From assembly GCF_001746755.1 (NCBI RefSeq), contig NZ_MCGG01000020.1, positions 1 through 35,333 on the forward strand: a stretch of 35,333 nucleotides of DNA, given 5' to 3'. Numbering within the stretch: position 1 is the first letter of the stretch; the number at the start of each line of letters is the position of its first letter. Below the pieces are notes generated by a model, which saw only the letters and a program-made list of their open reading frames with translations, did not search any database and had not been told where the DNA came from. This document shows, in pieces, positions 1-8,535 of the stretch. Both the position numbers and the translations under genes were made by a program. This DNA is from Magnetovibrio blakemorei. Lineage in GTDB: Bacteria > Pseudomonadota > Alphaproteobacteria > Rhodospirillales > Magnetovibrionaceae.

Positions 1-275
1 CGGAACACGCCAGTGAATGTTTTGCCGATGTCTGCACCCGCGTCGGTGTGCGGCTGGATGCGTTGACACAAGAACTTGGCGGGCAAGACATTGTGTGCGT
101 GGCGCACGCGGGTTCCATTCGCGCCGCCGTTGCGCTGGCTCTGGGGCTGTCCGCCGAAAAGGCCTTGGCGCTGGATGTCAAAAACACTTCCCTGACGCGC
201 TTGGACTACGTGACTGATCGCTTGCGGGTCAAACGCGGCGGTCATTGGCGGGTGGTTGGTTTGAATATGATTTGA
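1..275 (+). CDS. Histidine phosphatase family protein, C-terminal part (probable alpha-ribazole phosphatase)
   Basis: The gene enters from the left edge; the open frame is readable from base 3 and ends with TGA at 273-275, so about 90 C-terminal residues are seen. They hold the second conserved histidine of the phosphoglycerate-mutase-like superfamily in the context VCVAHAGSIRAAV, followed by a helix typical of CobC-type phosphatases. The catalytic N-terminal RHG motif lies outside the window. In cob clusters this family dephosphorylates alpha-ribazole phosphate or adenosylcobalamin phosphate in the last steps of B12 nucleotide-loop assembly. cobU begins 12 bases downstream on the same strand, which supports that role, although other phosphatases of the superfamily cannot be excluded from the C-terminus alone. 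Confidence 0.75.
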   Translation, partial: EHASECFADVCTRVGVRLDALTQELGGQDIVCVAHAGSIRAAVALALGLSAEKALALDVKNTSLTRLDYVTDRLRVKRGGHWRVVGLNMI

Positions 276-286
276 TAGGATGGCGC

Positions 287-823
287 ATGGTCGATTCCAC
301 ACACATTTTGCCGCCCTTAACCTTGGTTTTGGGCGGACAGCGTTCGGGCAAAAGCGCCTTTGCGGAAAATCTACTGCAAGGCGGGGCCGTGTATATGGCC
401 ACCGGGCATGCCACGGATGACGAAATGATGGAGCGCATTACGGCCCATCAAGAGCGGCGCGGCGAAGGCTGGGTGACGGTTGAAGAGCAGCTTGATTTGG
501 CCCACGCCCTGGACCGGGCACGCAAACTTTACGCCGATAAACCGGTGGTGATCGATAGTCTCGGCATGTGGGTTTCCAATATGTTGCACAAAGGCCGTGC
601 CCCGGTGGTGGAAATTGAGGCCATTGCGCGGGCCATGCATGCCCATCCGGCCCCGGTGATTGTGGTCAGCGAAGAAGTGGGCTTGGGCGTGATCCCCATG
701 AACGCTTTAGCGCGATCTTTTGTTGACGCGCTGGGCATTGTGAACCAAATAACAGCGGCCGAAGCCGACCGGGTTGTGCTGGTTGTCGCCGGATTGCCTC
801 AAACGCTTAAAAACAACGCTTAA
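287..823 (+). CDS. cobU: Adenosylcobinamide kinase / adenosylcobinamide-phosphate guanylyltransferase
   Basis: CobU (CobP) phosphorylates adenosylcobinamide and transfers GMP to it, giving AdoCbi-GDP, the acceptor for the lower ligand. The P-loop is GGQRSGKS at residues 16-23. The later motif VVIDSLGMWVSNML and the EEVGLGVIP segment are typical of the family. The chosen start is ATG 287, because AGGA lies six bases upstream and the family normally begins just before the P-loop; an in-frame codon at 245 would add 14 residues overlapping the upstream gene. The length of 178 residues is normal. The stop is 16 bases before cobW, so the genes are very probably co-transcribed. Confidence 0.95.
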   Translation: MVDSTHILPPLTLVLGGQRSGKSAFAENLLQGGAVYMATGHATDDEMMERITAHQERRGEGWVTVEEQLDLAHALDRARKLYADKPVVIDSLGMWVSNMLHKGRAPVVEIEAIARAMHAHPAPVIVVSEEVGLGVIPMNALARSFVDALGIVNQITAAEADRVVLVVAGLPQTLKNNA

Positions 824-839
824 AGGACACCTCCTCCTC

Positions 840-1898
840 ATGTCTTCTGCGCCCACCTTGACCAAGATTCCCGCCACCGTCATCACCGGATTTTTAGGTG
901 CGGGCAAAACCACCTTGATCCGCCATATGTTGGAACACGCGGGCGGCAAGCGCATCGCACTGATCATCAACGAATTTGGCGACTTGGGCATCGACCGTCA
1001 AATCGTCAACGGTTGCGGCATTGAAGGCTGTGATGAAAACGATGTGGTGGAACTGGCCAATGGGTGCATTTGTTGCACCGTGGCGGACGATTTTCTGCCC
1101 GTCATCGAAGCCCTGGTGAACCGTGCCACGCCGCCCGATCACATCGTCATTGAGACGTCGGGCTTGGCCTTGCCCAAGCCCTTGATCCGCGCTTTCAATT
1201 GGCCGGAAATCAAAACCCGCGTGACCGTGGACGGGGTGGTGGCGGTGGTCGACGGGCCGGGGCTTGCCAGCGGTCAATTTGCCGAAAACCTGCCCGCCAT
1301 CGAAGCCCAACGCCAAGCCGACGACAATCTGGATCACGAAAACCCCCTGGAAGAAGTCTTCACCGATCAACTGCTGTGCGCCGACATGGTGTTGCTGAAC
1401 AAAGCCGATTTGATTGGAGAGGCCGAAGTGGCGCGCCTCACAACCGAGCTGATGGCGCAACTGCGCCCCGGTGTGCATGTGGTGGCGACGTCCCACGGCA
1501 ACGTCGGCGTAAACGTGCTGCTGGGTCTGGGCGCGGGCGCGGAAGACGATTTGGACGCCCGTCCCTCGCATCACGAATTGGAAGGCGAGGACCACGACCA
1601 CGATGATTTCGAAAGCTTTGTCGTTGAAGTCTCCGTGCAAACTGATCCGGCGCAATTGGAAGCCCAGCTGATTCATCTGGTCGAAACCCACAATGTTTTG
1701 CGCATCAAGGGCTTTGTCGAAGTCCTCGGCAAACCCATGCGCCACGTGGTGCAGGGCGTGGGTACGCGCTTTACCCGCTATTTTGACCGCGCTTGGCGTG
1801 CTGGCGAAGACCGTCAGGGGCGCTTGGTGGTGATCGGCCAAACCGGGCTGGACCGCGCCGCGATTATCCAAGCCCTTGCGGTTGAAAGTGCCGCCTGA
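840..1898 (+). CDS. cobW: CobW, GTP-dependent cobalt chaperone
   Basis: CobW is a G3E-family GTPase proposed to deliver Co(II) to the cobalamin pathway. The P-loop GFLGAGKTT is at residues 17-25 and the metal-binding CxCC motif (GCICC) is at residues 76-79. A histidine- and aspartate-rich linker, HHELEGEDHDHDD, is in the second half, followed by the CobW C-terminal domain. ATG 840 is preferred over the upstream in-frame ATG at 774, which would lie inside cobU; it leaves 352 residues, the usual length. The stop TGA overlaps the start of cobN by one base (TGATG), as expected for translational coupling. Adjacent cobW and cobN are a classic pairing in aerobic-type B12 clusters. Confidence 0.95.
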   Translation: MSSAPTLTKIPATVITGFLGAGKTTLIRHMLEHAGGKRIALIINEFGDLGIDRQIVNGCGIEGCDENDVVELANGCICCTVADDFLPVIEALVNRATPPDHIVIETSGLALPKPLIRAFNWPEIKTRVTVDGVVAVVDGPGLASGQFAENLPAIEAQRQADDNLDHENPLEEVFTDQLLCADMVLLNKADLIGEAEVARLTTELMAQLRPGVHVVATSHGNVGVNVLLGLGAGAEDDLDARPSHHELEGEDHDHDDFESFVVEVSVQTDPAQLEAQLIHLVETHNVLRIKGFVEVLGKPMRHVVQGVGTRFTRYFDRAWRAGEDRQGRLVVIGQTGLDRAAIIQALAVESAA

Positions 1899-4800
1899 TG
1901 CATCTTCTTGCGGCCCAACCGGGAAGCGTTCAGGACGGTTCTGAAGCCGTAGACCTGGGCCAGCTGCCCGGCGACATCTTGGTGATTTCGGCCGCCGATA
2001 CGGAGATTTCGGCGCTGGCGCTGGCTCGGCGTCAGGCCGTTGAAGCGAACGGGGGCGAAAAGGATTTCCCGACCCTGCGTCTCGCCAACATGCTGCATCT
2101 GGGCCACAACATGTCGGTGGATTTGTATGTGGACTCCATTGTCCGTCACGCCAAGTTGGTGGTGGTGCGGGTGCTGGGCGGGCGCGGCTATTGGCCTTAT
2201 GGCATCGATGAAGTGGTGGCGGCGTGTCAGAGCGCCCACATTCCCGTCGCCATCTTGCCCGGTGACGATCAACCTGATGCGGAACTGGCCGGGCTGTGCA
2301 CGCTGAATGCCCAAGACACTCACCGTCTGTGGCAATACTTGGTGCTGGGCGGGCCGGACAATGCCCGTGGGTTCATCGATTGCACAGCAAAAATAGTCGG
2401 CTATGCAGTGGACTGTGTTGAGCCCTGTCCCGTGCTTCCGGCGGGGCTCTATTGGCCGGGCCAACCCGGTGCAGCGGTGTCCGATATCAAATACAACTTG
2501 TGGCGGGAAGGCCTGCCCATCGTTCCGGTGATTTTTTATCGCGCCCTGTTTCTCAGCTCAAACCTAGCCGTGATCGACGATTTATTTGACGAACTGCAAT
2601 TCGCGGGTCTCAACCCATTGCCCATTTATGTGGCCAGTCTCAAAGACCCGGTCAGCCAAGCCACCGTCAGCCAGCTGTTGAAGGAGTCTGACGACGGTGA
2701 TGTTTTGCGCCTCGGTTGCGTGCTCAACACCACCGGGTTTTCCGCCAGCAGCCCCGGATCTTCGCGGGTTTCCGCCCCGTGGGATGCATATGATGTGACC
2801 GTGTTGCAAGTGATTTTGTCGGGCGGCCATGCCCAGACTTGGACGGACAACGCCTGGGGTCTGGGGCCGCGCGACATCGCCATGAACGTGGCCCTGCCCG
2901 AAGTCGATGGCCGCATCATCAGCCGCGCCATTTCGTTTAAAGATTTATCCGAACGCGATGACGCCACCCAATGCGACTTGGTGCGTTATAAGCCGATAGC
3001 GGACCGGGTGCACTTTGTCGCCCAACTGGCGAAGCGCTGGGCGTGGCTGCGCACCCAAGACAATGATTTTAAGCGGGTCGCCATCGTGTTGGCCAATTAC
3101 CCCAACAAGGACGCCCGCTTAGGGAACGGTGTGGGGCTCGATACGCCCGCGGGCATCATCAACACATTGCATGCGATGCAAAAGGCTGGATTTGATGTGG
3201 ATGATATCCCTTCGGATGGCAACGCGCTGATTGAACGCCTCAAGGCCGGGCCGACCAATGCCCACAAGGCCGCCAACATTGAAGCCGCCGAAGTGACGCT
3301 GAGCCTTGAAGCCTACCAAGGTTACTTTGAGTCTTTGCCGGAAACAGTGCAGGACCGGGTCATCAAACAATGGGGCACTCCCGAAACGGACCCGTTCATG
3401 CGCGGTGATGGAAGCTTCGCCATTTCGGTGTTCCTGTGCGGCGAAGTTGCCATCGGTTTGCAGCCCGCACGCGGCTACAACATCGATCCGCAAAAGACCT
3501 ATCACGACCCGGACTTGGTGCCGCCGCATGGATATTTGGCGTTTTACGCCTGGCTGCGCGATGAATTTGATACAGACGTGATCGTGCACTTTGGCAAACA
3601 CGGCAATTTGGAATGGCTGCCGGGCAAGGCCGTGGCGCTGAGTTCGGACTGTTTCAGCGAGGCCGCCTTGGGGCCCATGGCGCATCTTTATCCGTTTATC
3701 GTCAACGATCCCGGCGAAGGCACCCAGGCCAAGCGCCGCGCCCAAGCGGTTATCATCGATCACTTAACGCCGCCCTTGGCGCGCGCCGAAAGTTATGGCC
3801 CGCTGCGTCATTTGGAGCAGTTGGTGGATGAATACTTCGAAGCGTCGGGGACAGATCCGCGTCGCACCAAGGTGCTGAAACGCGATATTTTGGAACTCTG
3901 TCACGTCACCGGATTGGCCCAAGACGCGGGCATGGTCGAAGACGCGTCCGAAGACGAACGTTTGGCGACCTTGGACGCTTATTTGTGCGAATTGAAAGAA
4001 ATGCAAATTCGCGACGGGCTGCACATTTTTGGCAACGCGCCCCAGGCCGACTTGTTGGATGCCCTGTTGGTGGCGTTGGTGCGGGTGTCGCGGGGCACCA
4101 ACCCCAAAGACGCGTCGCTCATACGCGCCTTGGCCGAAGATTTGGCCCTCAATTTTGATCCGCTGGATTGCAACATGGCTGAGCCTTGGGCCGGGCCGAA
4201 ACCAAAAGCATTGCAAGGTATGCATGAGCCGTGGCGGACCGCTGGCGACACGGTTGAGCGGTTGGAAAGTCTGGCCTTGGCGCTGGTGAAGGGCGACACC
4301 CTCTGCGGGCCAGAATGGACCCGCACGACAGCCGTCATGACGGAGATCGAAACCCGCATTCGCCCCGCCGTCGAAGCCTGCGGCGAAGCGGAAATCCAAG
4401 GCATCGTACGCGGCCTTGAAGGACGATTTGTTGAGCCGGGCCCGTCCGGCGCACCCACCCGTGGACGCCCCGACGTGCTGCCCACCGGGCGCAATTTTTA
4501 CAGTGTCGATACCCGCGCGGTGCCCACCCCGGCGGCGTGGACCCTGGGCTGGAAGTCGGCGGGATTGGTGCTGGACGCACATCTGCAAGCCCATGGCGAA
4601 TGGCCGAAAACCATGGCGGTGACGGCCTGGGGTACGTCCAACATGCGCACCGGCGGCGACGACATTGCCCAAGCCCTGGCTTTGATGGGGGTGCGCCCCA
4701 CATGGGATGCGTCGTCACGCCGGGTCACAGGTTTTGAAGTCATGCCCATCGACGTTTTGGGGCGCCCCCGCGTTGACGTGACACTGCGCATATCGGGCTT

Positions 4801-5662
4801 TTTCCGCGATGCCTTTCCGGGCCTGATTGACCTGTTCGACAGCGCCGTGCGCGCCGTCGCTCAGTTGGATGAAAACGCGGCGCAGAACCCCTTAGCAGCC
4901 AAGGTAACAGCAGAAATTGATGAACTCATAGCAAGCGGTGTAGAAAGCTCGGAAGCCTCCCGCCGGGCGGGCTTTCGCGTCTTTGGCTCCATGCCGGGGG
5001 CCTACGGCGCAGGCTTGCAAGCGTTGATGGACGAAAAGGGCTGGCAGACCGATGCCGACTTGGCTAAGGCTTACGTGGCGTGGGGCGGTTATGCCTATGG
5101 CGCGGGGGCCGAAGGCGAAGCCCGTCACGGTCTGTTCGAAACGCGCCTGAAAGCGGTTCAAGCGGTGGTGCAAAATCAAGACAATCGTGAGCACGACTTG
5201 TTGGATTCGGACGACTATTATCAGTTTGAAGGCGGCATCACCGCCGCCGTGCGGGTGCTTTCGGGCCATCAGCCCGCCACCTGGCACGTGGACACGTCGC
5301 GCCCCGACATCCCCAAGGCCCGCACCTTGGAAGACGAAATCGGCCGCGTGGTGCGTGCCCGCGTGGTCAATCCAAAATGGATCGCCGGGGTGATGCGCCA
5401 CGGTTACAAGGGCGCGTTTGAGATGGCCGCGACGGTGGATTATTTGGTGTCGTTTGCGGCGACCGCACATTGCGTCAAGGATCACCATTTTGACGCCGTG
5501 TTCCAGGCCTATCTGGACGATGAAACCGTGCAAGATTTTTTACGCGCCAACAACCCAGATGCGTTGCGCGACATGGCCGCACGGCTTATCGAAGCCCAAG
5601 ATCGGGGGCTGTGGACATCACGGCTGAATTCCACCCGCGCACTATTGGATAGCTTGCTTTAG
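1898..5662 (+). CDS. cobN: Cobaltochelatase subunit CobN
   Basis: CobN is the large, substrate-binding subunit of the ATP-dependent CobNST complex, which inserts Co(II) into hydrogenobyrinic acid a,c-diamide in the late-insertion pathway. The 1254-residue length fits CobN, and the family signature HFGKHGNLEWLPGK lies near residues 565-578. The magnesium chelatase subunit BchH is a distant relative, but the adjacent cobW and the whole context favour CobN. The ATPase partners CobS and CobT are not in this window. The gene is coupled to cobW by a one-base overlap. Its TAG stop at 5660-5662 directly abuts the stop codon of the convergent cobD gene, leaving no intergenic terminator. Confidence 0.95.
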   Translation: MHLLAAQPGSVQDGSEAVDLGQLPGDILVISAADTEISALALARRQAVEANGGEKDFPTLRLANMLHLGHNMSVDLYVDSIVRHAKLVVVRVLGGRGYWPYGIDEVVAACQSAHIPVAILPGDDQPDAELAGLCTLNAQDTHRLWQYLVLGGPDNARGFIDCTAKIVGYAVDCVEPCPVLPAGLYWPGQPGAAVSDIKYNLWREGLPIVPVIFYRALFLSSNLAVIDDLFDELQFAGLNPLPIYVASLKDPVSQATVSQLLKESDDGDVLRLGCVLNTTGFSASSPGSSRVSAPWDAYDVTVLQVILSGGHAQTWTDNAWGLGPRDIAMNVALPEVDGRIISRAISFKDLSERDDATQCDLVRYKPIADRVHFVAQLAKRWAWLRTQDNDFKRVAIVLANYPNKDARLGNGVGLDTPAGIINTLHAMQKAGFDVDDIPSDGNALIERLKAGPTNAHKAANIEAAEVTLSLEAYQGYFESLPETVQDRVIKQWGTPETDPFMRGDGSFAISVFLCGEVAIGLQPARGYNIDPQKTYHDPDLVPPHGYLAFYAWLRDEFDTDVIVHFGKHGNLEWLPGKAVALSSDCFSEAALGPMAHLYPFIVNDPGEGTQAKRRAQAVIIDHLTPPLARAESYGPLRHLEQLVDEYFEASGTDPRRTKVLKRDILELCHVTGLAQDAGMVEDASEDERLATLDAYLCELKEMQIRDGLHIFGNAPQADLLDALLVALVRVSRGTNPKDASLIRALAEDLALNFDPLDCNMAEPWAGPKPKALQGMHEPWRTAGDTVERLESLALALVKGDTLCGPEWTRTTAVMTEIETRIRPAVEACGEAEIQGIVRGLEGRFVEPGPSGAPTRGRPDVLPTGRNFYSVDTRAVPTPAAWTLGWKSAGLVLDAHLQAHGEWPKTMAVTAWGTSNMRTGGDDIAQALALMGVRPTWDASSRRVTGFEVMPIDVLGRPRVDVTLRISGFFRDAFPGLIDLFDSAVRAVAQLDENAAQNPLAAKVTAEIDELIASGVESSEASRRAGFRVFGSMPGAYGAGLQALMDEKGWQTDADLAKAYVAWGGYAYGAGAEGEARHGLFETRLKAVQAVVQNQDNREHDLLDSDDYYQFEGGITAAVRVLSGHQPATWHVDTSRPDIPKARTLEDEIGRVVRARVVNPKWIAGVMRHGYKGAFEMAATVDYLVSFAATAHCVKDHHFDAVFQAYLDDETVQDFLRANNPDALRDMAARLIEAQDRGLWTSRLNSTRALLDSLL

Positions 5663-6673
5663 TTAAGTGCCGATACCAAAGCGAAACAGCGCCACCACCG
5701 CCACCATCAAAGCATTGACCAAACACGCGACCATATACAGATAAAGCGCCCGGTCGATGTCTTGTGCGCTGGCATTTGGCGTGCCGCCCCCCATCCACGG
5801 CGCGTCGGCGGTGTGGTGCGGATAAACCCGCGGCCCTGCCAGTTTGAGGCCCAAGGCCCCGGCCATGGCGGCTTCTGGCCATCCGGCGTTGGGCGAATTG
5901 TGTTTCGACGCATCGCGCCACATCACGCCAAAAGCCTTCAGCGGCTTGCCGTGGGGGGCAAAGGCGGCGGCAATGGTGAAAATCAGCCCCGCCAAGCGCG
6001 CCGGGACCAAATTCAACACATCGTCCAACTTCGCCGCGGTAAAGCCAAAGGCCCGGTATTTGTCGTTTTTGTAGCCAATCATGGAATCGAGGGTGTTGAC
6101 CGTTTTGTAAACCAGCAAGCCCGGAAACCCGAACAGCACGTACCAAAACACTGGAGCCACCACCCCGTCGGAGAAATTTTCCGCCAAACTTTCAATGGCG
6201 GCGCGGCAAACACCGGGCTCGTCCAACTTTGACGGGTCCCGGCCAACGATTTGCGAAACCGCGGTGCGTCCACTTTCGACGCCTTCACCGTTGAGCGCCA
6301 AATAGACCCGGCGCACCGCGGTGTAGAGTTCACGCTGGGCCAGAAGCGCAATCAACAAAAACAATTCCACCGCCCAGCCAAAATCGTGGTGAAAGGTCAG
6401 CCACTGCACCGCCCATCCGACGCTGCCTGCGAGCACGACCATCGAGATAACCGTGAGGGCACCCCTGAGCGCGCGGTCCATCTGGCCCCGATGGGCGCGG
6501 TTCAACTTGCGATCAAACCAGCCAATGACCCGTCCGATGAGCACCACCGGGTGGGGCAAAATCTTAAACACCGGACCCATACCGCCCAGGGCCGCATCCA
6601 GCACCAAAGCCAGAATCAGCAAGATAAAGGGGTCGAACGCGGCGTTTGCGTTGGCGGCGCCAAAGATAAACAT
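5663..6673 (-). CDS. cobD: Adenosylcobinamide-phosphate synthase (CobD/CbiB)
   Basis: CobD/CbiB is a membrane protein that attaches aminopropanol, or its phosphate, to adenosylcobyric acid. Family features are the early hydrophobic segment LILALVLDAALGG with the following HPVVLIGRVIGWFD, then the motifs ESLAENFSDGVVAPVFWY and NTLDSMIGYKND. Several hydrophobic segments are present, including one at the C-terminus. The 336 residues match the family length. ATG 6673 is the first start giving a complete first membrane segment. Transcription runs opposite to cobN and is divergent from cbiX, with 170 bases between the two starts. Confidence 0.95.
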   Translation of the reverse strand: MFIFGAANANAAFDPFILLILALVLDAALGGMGPVFKILPHPVVLIGRVIGWFDRKLNRAHRGQMDRALRGALTVISMVVLAGSVGWAVQWLTFHHDFGWAVELFLLIALLAQRELYTAVRRVYLALNGEGVESGRTAVSQIVGRDPSKLDEPGVCRAAIESLAENFSDGVVAPVFWYVLFGFPGLLVYKTVNTLDSMIGYKNDKYRAFGFTAAKLDDVLNLVPARLAGLIFTIAAAFAPHGKPLKAFGVMWRDASKHNSPNAGWPEAAMAGALGLKLAGPRVYPHHTADAPWMGGGTPNASAQDIDRALYLYMVACLVNALMVAVVALFRFGIGT

Positions 6674-6714
6674 GGCGGCAGTTTAGCGTCTGGGAGATGA
6701 GAGAAGAATTAAAA

Positions 6715-6743
6715 TTGTGCACTGCGGCGCAAAGGCTTATAAA
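6715..6743 (+). promoter_or_regulatory. Possible sigma-70-type promoter of the cbiX-cobM operon
   Basis: TTGTGC at 6715-6720 and TATAAA at 6738-6743 are separated by 17 bases and face cbiX, whose start is about 100 bases downstream. The -10 box matches the consensus at five of six positions; the -35 box matches only at TTG. The segment 6715-6732 is also a near palindrome (TTGTGC...GCGCAA), so an operator could overlap the -35 box. No cobalamin riboswitch B12 box (GCCACTG) was found between 6674 and 6843. This is a visual match only. Confidence 0.35.
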
Positions 6744-6843
6744 CACGGTTCATCAAAAACGGACCCGGCAGACGGAGGCGATGACCACCTGCACCGTTTT
6801 TTAAACGCACGAAGGCCATGACCAGCGTAAGGAAACTCCCCCT

Positions 6844-7881
6844 ATGTCCTCCTCTCTTCCGTCTATTATGATTTGCGGCCACGGCTCCCGCGACAAAGGT
6901 GCCGTCGAAGAATTCAATCAATTGGCCGTGCGCATCCAAGAACGCCTGCCCGAGCACCATGTGGAAAGCGGCTTTTTGGAATTTGCCACGCCGATCATCC
7001 GCACCGGACTGGATAAACTGCGCGACGCGGGGGCTAAAAAAATTGTTTGCTTGCCGGGCATGTTGTTTGCTGCGGGCCACGTGAAAAACGATTTGCCGTC
7101 GGAAGTGAACAATTACGCCGCCGAAAATGCCGATGCAAATGGGGGTCTGGAGATGATTTATGCCCCTGACTTGGGCATTGATCCGGGGCTTTTGGAAGCC
7201 GCCAAGCAGCGTATTGAAGAAGCCCTGGAGGCGGCCGGAGACGGCGTGGCGATGGCAGACACCTTATTGTTGGTGGTCGGACGCGGCACCAACGATTCGG
7301 ATGCCAATTCCAACGTCGCCAAAGTCACCCGCATGTTGTGGGAAGGCTTACAGGTCGGCTGGGCGGAAACGGCCTATTCCGGGGTTGCTTTTCCGTTGGT
7401 GGATCAAGCTTTGCAACGAGTCACCAAAATGGGTTTCAAGCGCATCGTGGTGTTTCCGTACTTTTTGTTTTCGGGCATTTTGGTGACACGTATCTACGAT
7501 TGGGCCGATGCCGCCGGGGCTGCGAATCCGGGCGTTGAAATCATCAAGGCCTCGTACCTGAACGATCATCCCAAAGTCATCGACGCCTTTTTGGGCCGTA
7601 TGCAAGACGCGTTGAACGGCACCGGGGCGATGAATTGCCAGTTGTGCAAGTACCGGGAACAGATCATCGGCCATGAGCACGACCAAGGGGCGGCGCAAGT
7701 CGGCCATCATCACCATGTTCAAGGCATCGGCACCGAAGACAATGCCCAGGACCGAGGTGTGCATCATGGGCACGGGCATCATCACAATCATGCGCACGGT
7801 CATAGTCACAGCCACGATCATGGTCACGAACACGCTCACGGACACGCTCACGGGCATGCTCACGGAGATGCGGAGGCTTAA
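6844..7881 (+). CDS. cbiX: Sirohydrochlorin cobaltochelatase CbiX, long form with Fe-S motif and His-rich tail
   Basis: CbiX inserts Co(II) into sirohydrochlorin, the early cobalt insertion of the anaerobic-type B12 pathway. Two chelatase repeats are visible. The N-terminal one begins ICGHGSRDKGAVEEFN with His13 and has a second conserved histidine near residue 79 in FAAGHV; the other begins LLLVVGRGTNDSDANSN near residue 141. Residues 263-268 are MNCQLC, which fits the MXCXXC motif described for a 4Fe-4S centre in Bacillus megaterium CbiX. From residue 288 a tail with more than twenty histidines, mostly HGH/HAHGH repeats, probably stores or delivers metal. The 345-residue length suits the long form. 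cobH starts three bases after the stop, so this is the first gene of the cob operon. Confidence 0.93.
   Translation: MSSSLPSIMICGHGSRDKGAVEEFNQLAVRIQERLPEHHVESGFLEFATPIIRTGLDKLRDAGAKKIVCLPGMLFAAGHVKNDLPSEVNNYAAENADANGGLEMIYAPDLGIDPGLLEAAKQRIEEALEAAGDGVAMADTLLLVVGRGTNDSDANSNVAKVTRMLWEGLQVGWAETAYSGVAFPLVDQALQRVTKMGFKRIVVFPYFLFSGILVTRIYDWADAAGAANPGVEIIKASYLNDHPKVIDAFLGRMQDALNGTGAMNCQLCKYREQIIGHEHDQGAAQVGHHHHVQGIGTEDNAQDRGVHHGHGHHHNHAHGHSHSHDHGHEHAHGHAHGHAHGDAEA
7800..7878 (+). repeat. In-frame tandem repeats encoding the CbiX histidine tail
   Basis: Short imperfect repeats of the type CACGCTCACGGA, with CATGGTCACGAA variants, run through the 3' end of cbiX and encode HAHGH-type units. They lie inside the coding frame and need no explanation as a separate element. 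The repeat number may vary between strains through slippage. Confidence 0.7.
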
Positions 7882-7884
7882 GGT

Positions 7885-8535
7885 ATGTCGTCTTCGCGGT
7901 TTGATTACATCCACGACCCCAATGCCATTTCCCGCGAAAGCTTTGTGCGTATTCGCGCCGAAGCGGAGCTCGGTCATCTGCCGGGCTTGATGCGGGCGGT
8001 GGCGGAACGGGTGGTGCATGCGACCGCGCTTCTTGAGGCCGCCGATCATTTGCGCTTTAGCGATGAAGCCGCCGAACGCACCCGCGAAGCCTTGCAGGCG
8101 GGCGCGCCCATTTTGGTCGATGCCCACATGGTGGCGCGCGGCATCACGCGGCGGTTTTTGCCCGCAAATAACGCCGTGATTTGCGCTTTGGATGACGACG
8201 GGGTGGCCGAAGAAGCCAAAGCCCGTGGTGAAACCCGTTCGGCCATCGCGGTGGAACGCTGGGCCACGCATTTGGCCCATCCGGGCGGTGCCGTGTGCGT
8301 GTTCGGCAACGCCCCAACGGCGCTATTTCGGCTGCTGGAAATGGTTTTGGACGGCGCACCCAAACCCGCCGCCATCTTGGGCTTTCCGGTGGGCTTCGTG
8401 GGCGCTGCGGAAAGCAAGCAGGCTTTGTTTGAAAGTGCTTTGGATGTTCCCGTCATCACCATGGTGGGCCGTCTGGGCGGTAGTGCCGTGGCGGCCGGGG
8501 CGGTAAACGCCATTGCGTTGGGGGAGAATCCATAA
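7885..8535 (+). CDS. cobH: Precorrin-8X / cobalt-precorrin-8 methylmutase
   Basis: CobH (CbiC) moves the methyl group from C-11 to C-12 and yields (hydrogeno)cobyrinic acid. The family N-terminus FDYIHDPNAISRESFVRIRAE is present. His45 in ERVVHAT corresponds to the catalytic histidine. The glycine-rich FGNAPTALFRLLE and PVGFVGAAESK segments are typical of the fold. ATG 7885 follows the cbiX stop by three bases with AAGG just upstream. The 216 residues are a normal length. The next gene starts at the base after the TAA stop, so the operon is very tightly packed here. Confidence 0.96.
   Translation: MSSSRFDYIHDPNAISRESFVRIRAEAELGHLPGLMRAVAERVVHATALLEAADHLRFSDEAAERTREALQAGAPILVDAHMVARGITRRFLPANNAVICALDDDGVAEEAKARGETRSAIAVERWATHLAHPGGAVCVFGNAPTALFRLLEMVLDGAPKPAAILGFPVGFVGAAESKQALFESALDVPVITMVGRLGGSAVAAGAVNAIALGENP

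Noticed and set aside
894-1871. Long antisense open frame (325 residues) opposite cobW
   Set aside because: It lies wholly opposite cobW, whose P-loop and CxCC motif are clear. The frame has no recognisable motif and no ribosome binding site; long shadows are common in DNA of this GC content.
1898-5662. CobN as a magnesium chelatase subunit BchH
   Set aside because: cobW is directly coupled to it, the length fits CobN and no bacteriochlorophyll genes are near. The possibility is kept only as part of the mixed-pathway finding.
6674-6843. Cobalamin riboswitch upstream of cbiX
   Set aside because: No B12 box (GCCACTG) or GCAACTG core was found here or in the other gaps of the cob cluster.
7771-7878. 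CRISPR-like or other array of short repeats
   Set aside because: The repeats are codon-phased, vary in sequence, have no spacers and encode the CbiX histidine tail.
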